DNA of 64,000 nt from Betaproteobacteria bacterium (GTDB lineage: Bacteria; Pseudomonadota; Gammaproteobacteria; Burkholderiales; SG8-41): contig JAQGMI010000162.1 in assembly GCA_028292435.1 (NCBI GenBank), positions 1 to 64,000 of the forward strand, in the 5' to 3' direction. A program made the translations under genes and the position numbers. Below, one piece after another: positions 22,769 through 32,270 of this stretch; the stretch's first letter is position 1; every line of letters begins with the position of its first letter. The notes under the pieces are model-generated. The model searched no databases and was not told where the DNA came from. It was given only the letters and a program-made list of their open reading frames with translations.

Positions 22769-22909
22769 CTAGCGCAACTTCAATGTCGACAAGCCGACTA
22801 ACACCAGCATCATCGTGATGATCCAGAAGCCGGAATTGGTTTCTGGTGTCGGCTTACGCGCTTCGCGCATTACCCTCCCCCAAACCATTCCTAGGTGCGC
22901 TTCTTCCAT
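22769..22909 (-). pseudogene. Second copy of the mraY 3' end, in a 46-codon frame
   Basis: Two bases after the mraY TAA comes ACG-less spacing and an ATG that opens a 46-codon frame. Its last 19 codons (22769-22828 with the stop) encode [19 protein letters not shown], identical to the C-terminus of mraY. At DNA level 10 of these 57 bases differ, all at synonymous positions, and the stop is TAG instead of TAA. The first 27 codons (MEEAHLGMVWGRVMREARKP, then TPETNSG) match nothing I recognise. If translated, it would be a one-helix membrane peptide. murD begins 22 bases later. Confidence 0.8.
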
Positions 22910-22912
22910 CGT

Positions 22913-23998
22913 TTACCTTAACTTTAGTGTCGACAAACCTACGAGCACCAGCATCATCGTAATGATCCAGAAGCGCACGACGACCTGGTTTTCCTTCCAG
23001 CCCTTCAATTCATAGTGGTGATGCAGCGGCGCCATGCGAAAGATCCGCTTGCCGGTCAATTTGAACGACGCGACCTGCAGCACGACCGACAGCGTTTCGA
23101 CGACAAATACGCCGCCCATAATGAAGAGCACGATTTCCTGCCGCACGATCACGGCGATGGTGCCGAGCGCGGCACCGAGTGCCAGCGCGCCGACGTCGCC
23201 CATAAAAACTTCGGCCGGATAGGCGTTGAACCAGAGAAATGCCAGGCCCGCGCCCGCAAGCGCGCCGCAAAAGACCGTGAGTTCGCCCGCGCCCGGAATG
23301 TGCGGAAAGACGAGATATTTGGCGAACACCGCGTTACCGGCGACATATGCGAACACCCCGAGCGCGCTCGCGATCATCACCGTCGGCATGATCGCGAGAC
23401 CGTCGAGGCCGTCGGTCAGATTTACGGCGTTGCTGGTGCCGACGATCACGAGATAAGTCAGCGTGATAAAGCCGAAGACGCCTAATGGATAACCGACATT
23501 CTTGAAGAACGGCACGATGAACTCGGTTTGCGCCGGCAGGTTGGTGCTGAACGCAATGATGCAGGCAACGCCGAGCCCGACCACCGATTGCCAGAAGAAT
23601 TTGGCGCGCGCCGACAATCCTTTCGGGTTGCGATGCACGACCTTGCGATAGTCGTCAATCCAGCCGATGATGCCGAAGCCGACAGTCGCCGCAACGACCA
23701 CCCACACAAAGCGGTTTTCGAGATCGGCCCACAGCAACGTCGTCACAATGACCGATACCAGGATCAACGCACCGCCCATCGTCGGCGTGCCGGCTTTGGG
23801 CAAATGTGTCTGCGGACCGTCGTCGCGCACGGATTGGCCGATCTTGTATGACGTCAGCCGCCGGATCATCAACGGCCCCACCATGAATGTCATCAGCAGC
23901 GCGGTAAGGCATGCAAGCACGGCTCTGAGCGTGATGTAGCTGAACACGTTGAACGCGCGGATGTCCTTGGCGAGCCACTGGGCGAGTTCAAGCAGCAT
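22913..23998 (-). CDS. mraY: Phospho-N-acetylmuramoyl-pentapeptide transferase MraY
   Basis: Integral membrane enzyme that makes lipid I from UDP-MurNAc-pentapeptide and undecaprenyl phosphate. It is 361 aa with about ten helices. Conserved loops: GTPTMGG, the catalytic region [50 protein letters not shown], and the HHHYELKGW motif near the end. Its stop adjoins a small frame that repeats its own C-terminus. Its start is adjacent to the murF stop. Confidence 0.97.
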   Translation of the reverse strand: MLLELAQWLAKDIRAFNVFSYITLRAVLACLTALLMTFMVGPLMIRRLTSYKIGQSVRDDGPQTHLPKAGTPTMGGALILVSVIVTTLLWADLENRFVWVVVAATVGFGIIGWIDDYRKVVHRNPKGLSARAKFFWQSVVGLGVACIIAFSTNLPAQTEFIVPFFKNVGYPLGVFGFITLTYLVIVGTSNAVNLTDGLDGLAIMPTVMIASALGVFAYVAGNAVFAKYLVFPHIPGAGELTVFCGALAGAGLAFLWFNAYPAEVFMGDVGALALGAALGTIAVIVRQEIVLFIMGGVFVVETLSVVLQVASFKLTGKRIFRMAPLHHHYELKGWKENQVVVRFWIITMMLVLVGLSTLKLR

Positions 23999-25386
23999 TA
24001 ATGAGCTCCCGCGCGGGGTGAAGCCGCGTTCTCAAAAGTTTTAACGACGCGCTCCATCTGCATGAACCGCGATCCCTTCACGAGCACCGTGACATCCGGC
24101 GCGAGCACGGTTTTGATTTCGGCAAGCAGATCTTCGATCCGCGCAAAATGCCGGGCGCCGGCGCCAAATGCCTGGACCGCGTGCACCGACAGATTCCCGA
24201 GCGCAAAGACCTCGGGGATTCCGGCGGCACGTGCGAATTCGCCGATCTGCGCGTGCATCGCGATCGCGTCGGCCCCGAGCTCACCCATGTCGCCCATGAC
24301 CAATAGCGTTTTTCCCGGTATGCGCGCGAGCACTGTGATCGCGGCGCGCATCGAATCCGGATTGGCGTTGTACGTGTCGTCAATCAGCGTCGCGCCGTTA
24401 AAGCCCGATTTTTTTTGCAGCCGGCCTTTGGTGCCGCCGAAACGCGCGAGCCCGGCGGCCACGGTGTTCACGGGCACTTGAAGCGCAGTCGCCGCCGCGC
24501 TCGCGGCCAGCGCATTGCGCACGTTATGCAAACCCGGCGCCGGCACCACTGCGGTGCTCGATCCGCGCGGCGTCTTCAATACGATTTCACTGTCGAATTC
24601 GCGCAGTTCATAAGTCGCGGTGACTGCCGCGTCGGAGTCGAGAGCGAACTCAAGTTGCTTGGTTGCCGTCGATGTTCGCCATAGCGGCGCGAATTGATCG
24701 TCGGCATTGATGACGGCGGTGCCGCCCGGCTTGAGGCCGTCAAATACTTCGCCTTTGGCGCGCGCGATGGCTTCGGCGCTGCCGAGGTTCTCCATATGCG
24801 CAACACCGGCATTGTTGATGACGGCGACCGACGGCTCGGCCATGCGCGAGATGTAGCTGATCTCCCCCGCGTGATTCATCCCCATCTCGATCACTGCATA
24901 TTTATGTGCGGAACGCAGCTCGAGCAAGGTCAGCGGCACGCCGATGTGGTTGTTGAGGTTGCCGCGCGTCGCGAGCACGCCGGCGTCCGCGTTTTTGTCC
25001 TCGCTGTCCGGATTGACGGCCGTGCGCAGGATCGTCGCCAGCATGTCCTTGACCGTGGTCTTTCCGTTGCTGCCGGTAACGGCAATCAGGGGAATGTCAA
25101 ATTGGCGGCGCCAGTAATTGCCAAGTCTGCCCAGTGCGTTGGTGGTGTCATCGACGACGATCTGCGGCAGCGCGATGTCGCTCGGCTGCTGCACCAACAA
25201 ACCCGCCGCGCCGGCGGCCGCCGCTTGCGCCACGAATGCGTGCGCATCGTAGCGTTCGCCTTTCAATGCAACGAACAAGTCGCCGCGTTTGACGCTGCGG
25301 CTATCCGTGCACACAGCGTCGAATTGGGCGTCGCCGCCTGACAACGGCACGCCGAGCGCCTGCGCCGCCTGTGACATGCGCATCAT
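23998..25386 (-). CDS. murF: UDP-MurNAc-tripeptide--D-Ala-D-Ala ligase MurF
   Basis: Adds the D-Ala-D-Ala dipeptide made by Ddl. It is 462 aa. An N-terminal [22 protein letters not shown] domain precedes the ATP loop [14 protein letters not shown], then [39 protein letters not shown] and the C-terminal MGDMGELG. It starts ATGATG, with the first ATG overlapping the murE TGA. Confidence 0.97.
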   Translation of the reverse strand: MMRMSQAAQALGVPLSGGDAQFDAVCTDSRSVKRGDLFVALKGERYDAHAFVAQAAAAGAAGLLVQQPSDIALPQIVVDDTTNALGRLGNYWRRQFDIPLIAVTGSNGKTTVKDMLATILRTAVNPDSEDKNADAGVLATRGNLNNHIGVPLTLLELRSAHKYAVIEMGMNHAGEISYISRMAEPSVAVINNAGVAHMENLGSAEAIARAKGEVFDGLKPGGTAVINADDQFAPLWRTSTATKQLEFALDSDAAVTATYELREFDSEIVLKTPRGSSTAVVPAPGLHNVRNALAASAAATALQVPVNTVAAGLARFGGTKGRLQKKSGFNGATLIDDTYNANPDSMRAAITVLARIPGKTLLVMGDMGELGADAIAMHAQIGEFARAAGIPEVFALGNLSVHAVQAFGAGARHFARIEDLLAEIKTVLAPDVTVLVKGSRFMQMERVVKTFENAASPRAGAH

Positions 25387-26846
25387 GCGGCTTGCCGCCT
25401 GTTCAATGCGGCACGCGCGACGGCGAGGTCGCTGAATGGACGCCGGACGCCCTCGATTTCCTGGTAGGTTTCATGCCCTTTGCCGGCGATCAATACGATG
25501 TCGCCGCGCCGCGCTTCGCCGATTGCAAGCGAAATCGCGCGCTTGCGATCGGGCTCGACCCGCTGTTCGCCGCGAGCGCCTTTGCGAATGTCGGCGATGA
25601 TCTTCAGCGGATCTTCGGTGCGCGGGTTGTCGCTCGTGATGACAACGCAATCAGCGAGCCGCGCCGCCACCGCCCCCATCAACGGCCGCTTGCCGCGGTC
25701 GCGATCGCCGCCGCAACCGAACACGCACACGAGGCGCGCATCGCTGCCCGCGATCGCTTCGCGCAGGCTGAGCAAAACCTGTTCGAGCGCATCCGGCGAA
25801 TGCGCGTAATCGACGACAACCGCCGGCAGTCGTCCGCCGCCAATTTTCTGCATGCGCCCCGGCACGGGCCGCAACTTGCCCAGCGTTGCGATGGCATCTT
25901 TGAACCGGATGTCGCTGGCGAGCAGCGTCGCGAGCGAGCCGAGCAGATTAAATGCGTTGTGGCGTCCGATGAGCGGGCTTTCGACTGTGGCATCGCCCCA
26001 CGACGTGTGCACGTCGAATTGCATGCCGGCGGCACCCGCTTTGAAATTGCTGGCGCTCACACGCGACAGACGCCGGCCGTTCAAGCTGCGATTTCCAAAC
26101 CCGTAACCGATGACGCTGAGGCCGCGTCGCCTTACCGTGTGCGCGAGCTCGGCGCCGAATGCATCGTCGAGATTAACAATCGCGCGCTTCAGGGAATCGC
26201 ACTCAAACAAGCGCGACTTCGCGCGCCGGTAACGATGCATGGTGCGGTGATAATCGAGGTGATCGCGCGTAAGATTGGTAAAGAGCGCGGTGTCGAATTG
26301 AACGCCGGCGACGCGATCCTGATCGAGCCCGATCGACGACACTTCCATGCTCACCGCACGCGCGCCGCGCCGCAAGAAACTTGCAAGCTGCGACTGCAGC
26401 CACACCGCGTCCGGCGTCGTATTGACGAGCGGCTTCAGCGGCGCGCGCATGCCATAACCGAGCGTGCCGATGACCGCGGTGCGCACGCCGCATTGGTTGA
26501 GCGCGTGCGCGATCCATTGGCTGCACGTCGTTTTCCCATTGGTGCCGGTGACACCGATCATCCGCAAGCGTGCGCTCGGGTCTGCATAGACGTCGCTCGC
26601 GATGATGCCCGCGTGTGCGCGCAACTGGCTGACGCCGGCGTTGGGCACCTGCCAATCGTGATGCCATTTAAAGTTGCGCTTTTCCCACAGCACCGAACTC
26701 GCGCCGCGCGCAATTGCCTGGCCGATATAGCGCCGGCCGTCCTGCGTTTCGCCCGGATAAGCGACAAAGGTGTCGCCGCGCGCAACCTGCCGGCTGTCGG
26801 TCACCAGCCGTTTGATGTTCAAGCTGTCGATGGCGGCGGCGTTCAT
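25383..26846 (-). CDS. murE: UDP-MurNAc-L-Ala-D-Glu--meso-diaminopimelate ligase MurE
   Basis: Mur ligase adding the third stem residue. It is 487 aa. ATP loop VTGTNGKTTCSQWIA, EVSSIGLDQDRV, NLTRDHLDYH, DYAHSPDALE and FGCGGDRDRGKRPLMG are present. The DNPR motif (TSDNPRTEDP) marks meso-diaminopimelate specificity, as expected for a Gram-negative. ATGA overlap with ftsI. Confidence 0.97.
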   Translation of the reverse strand: MNAAAIDSLNIKRLVTDSRQVARGDTFVAYPGETQDGRRYIGQAIARGASSVLWEKRNFKWHHDWQVPNAGVSQLRAHAGIIASDVYADPSARLRMIGVTGTNGKTTCSQWIAHALNQCGVRTAVIGTLGYGMRAPLKPLVNTTPDAVWLQSQLASFLRRGARAVSMEVSSIGLDQDRVAGVQFDTALFTNLTRDHLDYHRTMHRYRRAKSRLFECDSLKRAIVNLDDAFGAELAHTVRRRGLSVIGYGFGNRSLNGRRLSRVSASNFKAGAAGMQFDVHTSWGDATVESPLIGRHNAFNLLGSLATLLASDIRFKDAIATLGKLRPVPGRMQKIGGGRLPAVVVDYAHSPDALEQVLLSLREAIAGSDARLVCVFGCGGDRDRGKRPLMGAVAARLADCVVITSDNPRTEDPLKIIADIRKGARGEQRVEPDRKRAISLAIGEARRGDIVLIAGKGHETYQEIEGVRRPFSDLAVARAALNRRQAA

Positions 26847-28576
26847 ACTTCCTCGCGCACTTCAGGTGCGTCCGGCGGCGGCAGCACAACGTTGTTCATC
26901 GGTGCATCGGGTTTGACGCCAAGCAGCCGCAGCGACCCCGACATCACGTTGCTGAATGCGGGCGCGGCGACGGTGCCGCCGTAATACTGGCCATCGGTTG
27001 GCTCGTCGATCATGACGGCAACAATCAACCGCGGCGCCGACGCGGGCGCGAAGCCGATGAACGACGACACATATTTGTTCGGTGCGTACGTCGCGCCATC
27101 CAGCTTGTGCGCGGTGCCGGTTTTGCCCGCGACGCGATAGCCGGTGATTTGCGCGCGCGGCGCCGTGCCGCCCGGCTGCACGACGAGTTCCAACATCCTG
27201 CGCACCTGCAGCGCGGTCTCGGCCGAAATCACGCGGGTCGCATCGGCCGGCGCGTCGAGCTTGACGACAGTCACCGGTCTAATTTCACCGTCGCTCGCAA
27301 ACACGAGGTAAGCGCGCGCCAGCTGCAACAGGCTCAACGAGATGCCGTGGCCGTATGACATCGTCGCCTGCTCGATGGGGCGCCAGCTCGCATACGCGCG
27401 CAACTTGCCCGACACTTCGCCCGGAAATCCCGAACGCGGCTGCGTGCCGAACCCGACCTGGCTGAACATGTCCCATAGTTTCTCCGCGGGCAGCGCGAGC
27501 GCGATCTTGGCGGCGCCGACGTTGGAAGATTTTTGGATCACCTGTGCAACCGTCAGCGCGCCGGCCGGATGCGCATCATGAATCGTCGCCTTGCCGATGG
27601 TGAGTTGGCCGGAACCGGTCTGCACCACGCTGTCGAACTTGTAGAGACCGCTTTCCATCGCGGCGGCGACCGTAAACGGTTTTAAAGTGGAGCCGGGCTC
27701 GAACAAATCGGTCACCGTGCGATTGCGCGTGCGCCGCGGTTCCAGCTTGCCGCGATTGTTCGGGTTGTACGACGGCAGATTGGCCATCGCGAGCACTTCG
27801 CCGGTGTTGACGTCGAGCACGACGATGCCGCCCGCCTTGGCGCGATGGGTGTCGACGGCGTTTTTGAGTTCGCGATACGCGAGATACTGGATTTTGGCGT
27901 CAATCGAGAGCGCGAGATCGCGGCCCTGCTGTGGCGAGCGCACGCTTTCGACATCTTCGACGATGCGGCCGAGACGGTCCTTGATGACGCGGCGGCTGCC
28001 CGGCTTGCCAGCGAGCTGCTTATCGAACGCGAGCTCGAGCGCCTCCTGACCCTGGTCGTCGACGTTGGTGAAACCGATCAGATGCGCGAAGTATTCGCTA
28101 CCCGGATAGTAGCGGCGATATTCGCGCTGCAAAAACAGGCCCGGCACGTTGAGCTCGACAATCTTGGCGGCCTGCTCCGGCGGCAGGTGGCGTTTCAGGT
28201 AAACGAATTCGCGATTGGTATCCGTCAGGCGCTTGTGAATGTCTGCCGTGTCGAGTTCGAGCAACTGCGACAGACGCTTCACCTGCGCCTGCGAGATGTT
28301 GACGTCGGCCGGACTCGCCCACACCGATTCGACCGGCGTCGAGATCGCGAGCGGTTCGCGATTGCGGTCGGTAATCATGCCGCGCGTCGCCGACAGTTCG
28401 ATCACGCGGCCGTAACGTGCATCACCTTTTTTCTGCAGGAAATCGTTGTTGAGCCCCTGCAGGTATACGGCGCGACCGATCAGCACGAGGAATCCCGCCA
28501 ACAGCATGAGGAGCAGCGTGCGTGCGCGCCAACCCGGCAGGTTGATCGGCGCGCTGTTCGGCGCAACGGCGCTCAC
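26843..28576 (-). CDS. ftsI: Peptidoglycan D,D-transpeptidase FtsI (PBP3)
   Basis: Class B penicillin-binding protein that crosslinks septal murein. It is 577 aa. A single N-terminal membrane anchor (LLLMLLAGFLVLIGRAVYL) is followed by the dimerisation domain with RGMITDRNREPLAIST. The transpeptidase domain has the SxxK motif in EPGSTLKPF, the SxN motif SSN and the KTGTAHK box. ATGA overlap with ftsL. Confidence 0.97.
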   Translation of the reverse strand: MSAVAPNSAPINLPGWRARTLLLMLLAGFLVLIGRAVYLQGLNNDFLQKKGDARYGRVIELSATRGMITDRNREPLAISTPVESVWASPADVNISQAQVKRLSQLLELDTADIHKRLTDTNREFVYLKRHLPPEQAAKIVELNVPGLFLQREYRRYYPGSEYFAHLIGFTNVDDQGQEALELAFDKQLAGKPGSRRVIKDRLGRIVEDVESVRSPQQGRDLALSIDAKIQYLAYRELKNAVDTHRAKAGGIVVLDVNTGEVLAMANLPSYNPNNRGKLEPRRTRNRTVTDLFEPGSTLKPFTVAAAMESGLYKFDSVVQTGSGQLTIGKATIHDAHPAGALTVAQVIQKSSNVGAAKIALALPAEKLWDMFSQVGFGTQPRSGFPGEVSGKLRAYASWRPIEQATMSYGHGISLSLLQLARAYLVFASDGEIRPVTVVKLDAPADATRVISAETALQVRRMLELVVQPGGTAPRAQITGYRVAGKTGTAHKLDGATYAPNKYVSSFIGFAPASAPRLIVAVMIDEPTDGQYYGGTVAAPAFSNVMSGSLRLLGVKPDAPMNNVVLPPPDAPEVREEV

Positions 28577-28848
28577 TTGGCGCCCTCCGTCGGGACAACC
28601 TGCAGGCGCGCTGCCGGCGGCACGCGCATCATCAGCTGGCCGCTGGCTATTTTTTCAATTCGCGCGTGCATTGCCCAGGTACTTTGTTCGAGTTGCAGTT
28701 GTCCAAACTCGACCTCAAGCTGCTTCGCAAGTTCCTGCTCTTTCTGCAAATCGACGTAAAGCTTGCGCGCCTTGTTTTGCGACGTGACGAGCGACAGTGC
28801 ACACACGATTAGGATCGCGAGCAGAATCAGGTTCACGCGCGCCATCAT
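28573..28848 (-). CDS. ftsL: Cell division protein FtsL
   Basis: A 91-aa bitopic divisome protein that activates FtsWI together with FtsB and FtsQ. It has an N-terminal transmembrane helix ([21 protein letters not shown]) and a periplasmic coiled coil ([20 protein letters not shown]). Identity rests on position between rsmH and ftsI plus topology, as FtsL is poorly conserved. ATGA overlap with rsmH. Confidence 0.9.
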   Translation of the reverse strand: MMARVNLILLAILIVCALSLVTSQNKARKLYVDLQKEQELAKQLEVEFGQLQLEQSTWAMHARIEKIASGQLMMRVPPAARLQVVPTEGAK

Positions 28849-29783
28849 GCCGAGGGCTCCGTGTTGCGTTCGGCTATGCGCATGACGGCGCTGCGCGCGC
28901 GCGGATTGGCGGCGACTTCGTCGGGCATCGCGCGCTGCAGCTTGCCGATGAGCGTCAATTTCGGGGACGGTATTTCGGCAGCGCGCAACGGCAGGCGCTT
29001 GGGCAGCTGCGACGGCTGCGATTGTTCGCGCATGAAGCGCTTAACGATGCGGTCTTCCAGAGAATGAAAGCTGATTGCGACGAGCCGCCCTTCAGGCGCC
29101 AGTGCTGCGACGCATTCGGGCAGCACTGCGGTCAACTCTTCAAGCTCCTGATTGACGTGAATCCGTAGAGCCTGAAAGGTGCGCGTCGCTGGATTCTGCC
29201 CCGGCTCGCGTGTGCGAACAGCCGCGGCGACGAGCTCTGTGAGCTCGCGAGTGGTTGCAACAGGCTTCCGCGCTCGTGCCGCAACAATCGCTGCTGCAAT
29301 CTGCTTAGCAAACCGTTCTTCGCCATAGTTGCGGATAACCTCTCTTATGTCCTGCTCGTCCGCGCTGGCCAGCCACGCTGCCGCCGTAATGCCGCGGCTA
29401 GTGTCCATGCGCATATCGAGCGGCGCATCGACGCGAAAACTGAAGCCGCGCGCGCCGTCGTCAAGCTGCGGCGACGACACGCCAAGATCGAGCAGGACGC
29501 CATCCACGCGCTCGACACCGCATTCGTCGAGCACACCGCGTAAATCGCTGAAACTTCGATGCACGAGCTTGAGCCGCTCATCGTCCAACCCTCCATGCGT
29601 TGCGATCGCTGCCGGGTCCCGATCCAACGCAATCAACCTGCCGCGCTTACCCAAACGTCCCAATATCTCGCGGCTGTGTCCGCCGCGACCAAACGTGCAA
29701 TCGACGTAGACGCCGTCGGCCCGCACTCTCAATCCATCAACTGCCGCCTGCAGTAGAACCGGGGTGTGTGAGCCGAGGCTCAC
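28845..29783 (-). CDS. rsmH: 16S rRNA (cytosine1402-N4)-methyltransferase RsmH
   Basis: SAM-dependent methylase of C1402 in the ribosomal P site (MraW). It is 312 aa from GTG 29783, whose GTGA overlaps the mraZ stop. The SAM region [37 protein letters not shown], the DMRMD motif, and [17 protein letters not shown] are conserved. It usually works with RsmI, also in this window (2'-O methylation of the same base). Confidence 0.97.
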   Translation of the reverse strand: MSLGSHTPVLLQAAVDGLRVRADGVYVDCTFGRGGHSREILGRLGKRGRLIALDRDPAAIATHGGLDDERLKLVHRSFSDLRGVLDECGVERVDGVLLDLGVSSPQLDDGARGFSFRVDAPLDMRMDTSRGITAAAWLASADEQDIREVIRNYGEERFAKQIAAAIVAARARKPVATTRELTELVAAAVRTREPGQNPATRTFQALRIHVNQELEELTAVLPECVAALAPEGRLVAISFHSLEDRIVKRFMREQSQPSQLPKRLPLRAAEIPSPKLTLIGKLQRAMPDEVAANPRARSAVMRIAERNTEPSA

Positions 29784-30226
29784 AACGAGAAGCCCTCCAG
29801 TTCAGGCGGCAAGTCGCCTTCGCTGAATCCGGCGCCGCGCGCCAACACCTGCTCCCATTTTTCCTTGTCCCATAATTCGAATTTGTGGCCCTGGCCGACG
29901 AACACCACGCTCTTGATCAGCGCAGCGAAATCGCGCAATGCCGGCGATATGAGCACGCGCCCGGCTGCATCCATGTCGGTGTCTTCGGCGTAGCCGATCA
30001 GTTGCCGCTGCAGATCGCGAATGCGCGGATTCAAGCTCGACAGTCCCATGAGTTTTTGCTGGATCGGTTCCCAATCCGGCTGCGGATAGATGAGCAGGCA
30101 TTTGTCGACATCGGCCGTGACGACGAGACGGCCCGCGCAGCGCACGAGCAGCGCCTCGCGATAGCGCGACGGCACTGCCAACCTGCCTTTGCTGTCTAGA
30201 TTCAACTGGGCTACACCGCGAAACAC
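29780..30226 (-). CDS. mraZ: Transcriptional regulator MraZ
   Basis: A 148-aa AbrB-fold DNA-binding protein that represses its own dcw operon in E. coli. It contains two tandem SpoVT/AbrB-like repeats: [17 protein letters not shown] near the start and [17 protein letters not shown] in the second half. The start is GTG 30226. Its operator, three TGGG repeats at exactly 10-bp spacing, is visible 38 bases upstream, so autoregulation is likely. First gene of the dcw cluster. Confidence 0.97.
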   Translation of the reverse strand: MFRGVAQLNLDSKGRLAVPSRYREALLVRCAGRLVVTADVDKCLLIYPQPDWEPIQQKLMGLSSLNPRIRDLQRQLIGYAEDTDMDAAGRVLISPALRDFAALIKSVVFVGQGHKFELWDKEKWEQVLARGAGFSEGDLPPELEGFSL

Positions 30227-30263
30227 ACTTCCCCCCGATTAAGGTGGCGGGAGCATGGCTTTT

Positions 30264-30287
30264 CCCACTTTTTCCCACCGTTGCCCA
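30264..30287 (-). promoter_or_regulatory. MraZ operator: three TGGG repeats, 10-bp period
   Basis: On the minus strand TGGG occurs at 30287-30284, 30277-30274 and 30267-30264, each separated by six bases, upstream of the mraZ GTG. This is the known MraZ box arrangement (TGGGN5-6 repeats), so MraZ probably autoregulates the dcw promoter here. Confidence 0.88.
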
Positions 30288-30752
30288 CTATATGAAAATC
30301 GGGTGGCGCGGTCAAGCGAAGAAACAGAGTTTTCTGTTTTCAGGACAACGACTTATGTAACCAATTTCACGCTCGCTTTCACTCAAAAATTTAATTTCAC
30401 GTCAAAACAAACGGATACGGCGCGTAATGAAAGTGTTACATTAGCATTTTTTAAGCAGATCAATGAGTTACGCGACGCGCACGTTGTTGGTACGCAACAT
30501 CGTTCCCCGAACCACGAAGTGAGTACCCGCTCCGGCACTCGAAACGCCAGATGTCGACTGGCTTGAGCCCGTCTTGGAGTCGAAGGAAGCGCGCCGGCGC
30601 AGGGCCGGCGGATCGAGTGTGGTGATGAATGCGTTAGCTTGTCATCAGGCGCCGCATTCGCGCCATGACAGAGGCATATAAAGCCGTTTAACGCATCAGC
30701 TTGCCCCTAGATGCGACGAGTGCCGCGCCTTGAGCCATGCGGGACAAGCGTT
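30288..30752. other. Non-coding region between the TtuC-like gene and the dcw operon
   Basis: About 465 bases with no convincing gene. The part next to mraZ (30290-30460) is AT-rich and should hold the dcw promoter. The part next to the dehydrogenase holds two hairpins: a 7-bp stem CGCCGGC/GCCGGCG (30592-30610), and an 11-bp stem with a 2-base bulge (30640-30670, TGTCAT..GGCGC / GCGCC..ATGACA). Neither is followed by a T-run, so they are not typical intrinsic terminators for the minus-strand dehydrogenase gene. Confidence 0.6.
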
Positions 30753-31811
30753 CTATAACGCGTCTGCGATTGCCTTGCCCATGTCCATGGTGCCAGACTT
30801 GCCGCCGACATCGCGCGTGCGCGGACCTTCGACGAGAATCGCTTCGACGGCATCGACGATCGCCTTTGCCGCGTCGGGATGACCGAGATGCTCGAGCATC
30901 ATCGCGCCCGACCAGATTTGGCCGACGGGATTGGCGATGCCTTTGCCGTAAATATCGGGCGCCGAGCCATGCACGGGCTCGAACAGCGACGGAAACTCCC
31001 GCTCCGGATTGATGTTCGCTGACGGGGCGATGCCGATCGTGCCGGTGCATGCAGGCCCGAGGTCCGAAAGAATATCGCCGAATAAATTCGAGCCGACGAC
31101 GACGTCGAACCAGTCCGGATGCATAACGAAATGCGCCGACAAAATGTCGATGTGGTACTGATCGGTCCGGATATCCGGATACTGCGCAGACATCGCTTTG
31201 AAGCGCTCGTCCCAATACGGCATCGAAATCGATATGCCATTCGACTTGGTGGCGGAGGTCACATGTTTCTTCGTGCCCTTGCGCGCAAGCTCAAACGCGT
31301 ACTTCATGATGCGATCGACGCCGCGACGCGAGAATATCGCCTGCTGGGTCGCAAATTCGTTGTCGGTGCCCTCGTACATACGCCCGCCGATGGATGAATA
31401 TTCGCCTTCGCTGTTCTCGCGCACAACCCAGAAATCGATGTCGCCGGGCTTGCGATCGGCCAGCGGACATTTAACGCCGGGCATCAGGCGCACCGGGCGC
31501 AGATTTACGTACTGCTGAAAATTGCGGCGAAACGGAATCAGCAAACCCCACAGTGAAATATGATCGGGCACGGTCGCCGGCCAGCCGGCGGCGCCGAAGA
31601 AAACCGCGTCGTGCTGGCGTACCTGCTCGAGACCGTCCTCCGGCATCATGCGCCCATGCTTGGCGTAGTAATCGCAGCTCCAGTCGAACTCGTCGATCTT
31701 CAGTTCGAAACCAAATTTGCGCGCTGCTGCTTCGAGCACGCGCACGCCCTCGGGGCCGGTTTCCTTGCCGATGCCGTCGCCCGGTATATAGGCGATTTTG
31801 TATTTCTTCAT
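30753..31811 (-). CDS. Tartrate dehydrogenase / D-malate dehydrogenase family protein
   Basis: NAD-dependent beta-decarboxylating dehydrogenase of the isopropylmalate dehydrogenase superfamily, TtuC/DmlA branch (oxidises tartrate, decarboxylates D-malate). It is 352 aa. Seen: IAYIPGDGIGKETGPEG, the VVRENSEGEYSSIGGR region, the catalytic Lys in TSATKSNGISISMPYW, metal-binding DILSAHFVMHPDWFDVVVGSN, and EPVHGSAPDIYGKGIANP. It is not a leuB homologue in an operon; neighbours are rnpB and the dcw promoter. Exact substrate is not decidable. Confidence 0.88.
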   Translation of the reverse strand: MKKYKIAYIPGDGIGKETGPEGVRVLEAAARKFGFELKIDEFDWSCDYYAKHGRMMPEDGLEQVRQHDAVFFGAAGWPATVPDHISLWGLLIPFRRNFQQYVNLRPVRLMPGVKCPLADRKPGDIDFWVVRENSEGEYSSIGGRMYEGTDNEFATQQAIFSRRGVDRIMKYAFELARKGTKKHVTSATKSNGISISMPYWDERFKAMSAQYPDIRTDQYHIDILSAHFVMHPDWFDVVVGSNLFGDILSDLGPACTGTIGIAPSANINPEREFPSLFEPVHGSAPDIYGKGIANPVGQIWSGAMMLEHLGHPDAAKAIVDAVEAILVEGPRTRDVGGKSGTMDMGKAIADAL

Positions 31812-31872
31812 GATGAGTCCTTAGCCGTTACCGCAATTGATGAAGCATGATCAGCGCGCGCTTCTCGAAGCT

Positions 31873-32213
31873 GGGAGTCAGCCGATAAGCCGGGTTCTGT
31901 CGACAGCTTGCGCCGCCGTGACAGTCATTCCTCTCGACGTACGGTTGCCCGCACGCTCTAGCCACCTACCCGCAAGCTCAGTGGGTCACGTCAACGCTTG
32001 CCTATTTGGTGTTGCTCCGGGTGGAGGTTGCCGCGTTTCACCCCGCCGTTTTCTGCGCCAGCAAGCTGGCACAGTTGCCGACGGACTCGTCTCTGTGGCC
32101 CTATTCCTCGCCTCACGGCGGACGGTCGTTAGCCGTCACCCTACCCTGTGGAGCCCGGACTTTCCTCTATTGGAGCGTAGAACGCTCAAACAGCGACTGC
32201 CTGGCCAACTCCC
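31873..32213 (-). ncRNA. rnpB: RNase P RNA, class A
   Basis: The catalytic RNA that trims tRNA 5' ends. On the minus strand it has the universal GAGGAAAGTCCGGGCTCC near the 5' end (P4 and CR-I), GGGGTGAAACGCGGCAACC, a GGGCAACC-type loop, ACAGAACCCGGCTTATCGGC at the 3' end (CR-V and P4 partner), and the terminal stem GGGAGT/ACTCCC. The length of about 341 nt fits bacterial type A. The ends are set by the terminal stem and may be off by a few bases. A -10-like TAAAAT lies at 32225-32220. I see no clear terminator before the dehydrogenase gene 60 bases on. Confidence 0.96.
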
Positions 32214-32219
32214 GCGCGA

Positions 32220-32225
32220 ATTTTA
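32220..32225 (-). promoter_or_regulatory. Possible -10 element of rnpB
   Basis: TAAAAT on the minus strand, about 7 bases before the probable RNA start near 32213. No good -35 hexamer at standard spacing was found, so the call is tentative. Confidence 0.4.
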
Positions 32226-32270
32226 GCATGCAGGGCATTGCTACTTCCGCCAGAAAATTACCGGCCGCAA

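Noticed and set aside
18962-22909. Assembly error as the explanation for the duplicated mraY and murC ends
   Set aside because: The copies differ by 18-25% at the base level, with only synonymous changes in the mraY piece, which is not how sequencing or assembly artefacts look. Raw reads were not available, so it is not formally excluded.
25371-26984. 537-codon forward frame opposite murE
   Set aside because: It is antisense to a gene with complete Mur-ligase motifs, and its sequence is Arg/Ala/Asp-rich shadow text with no domain.
30255-30566. 103-codon forward frame upstream of mraZ
   Set aside because: It runs through the MraZ operator and dcw promoter on the opposite strand; no family features.
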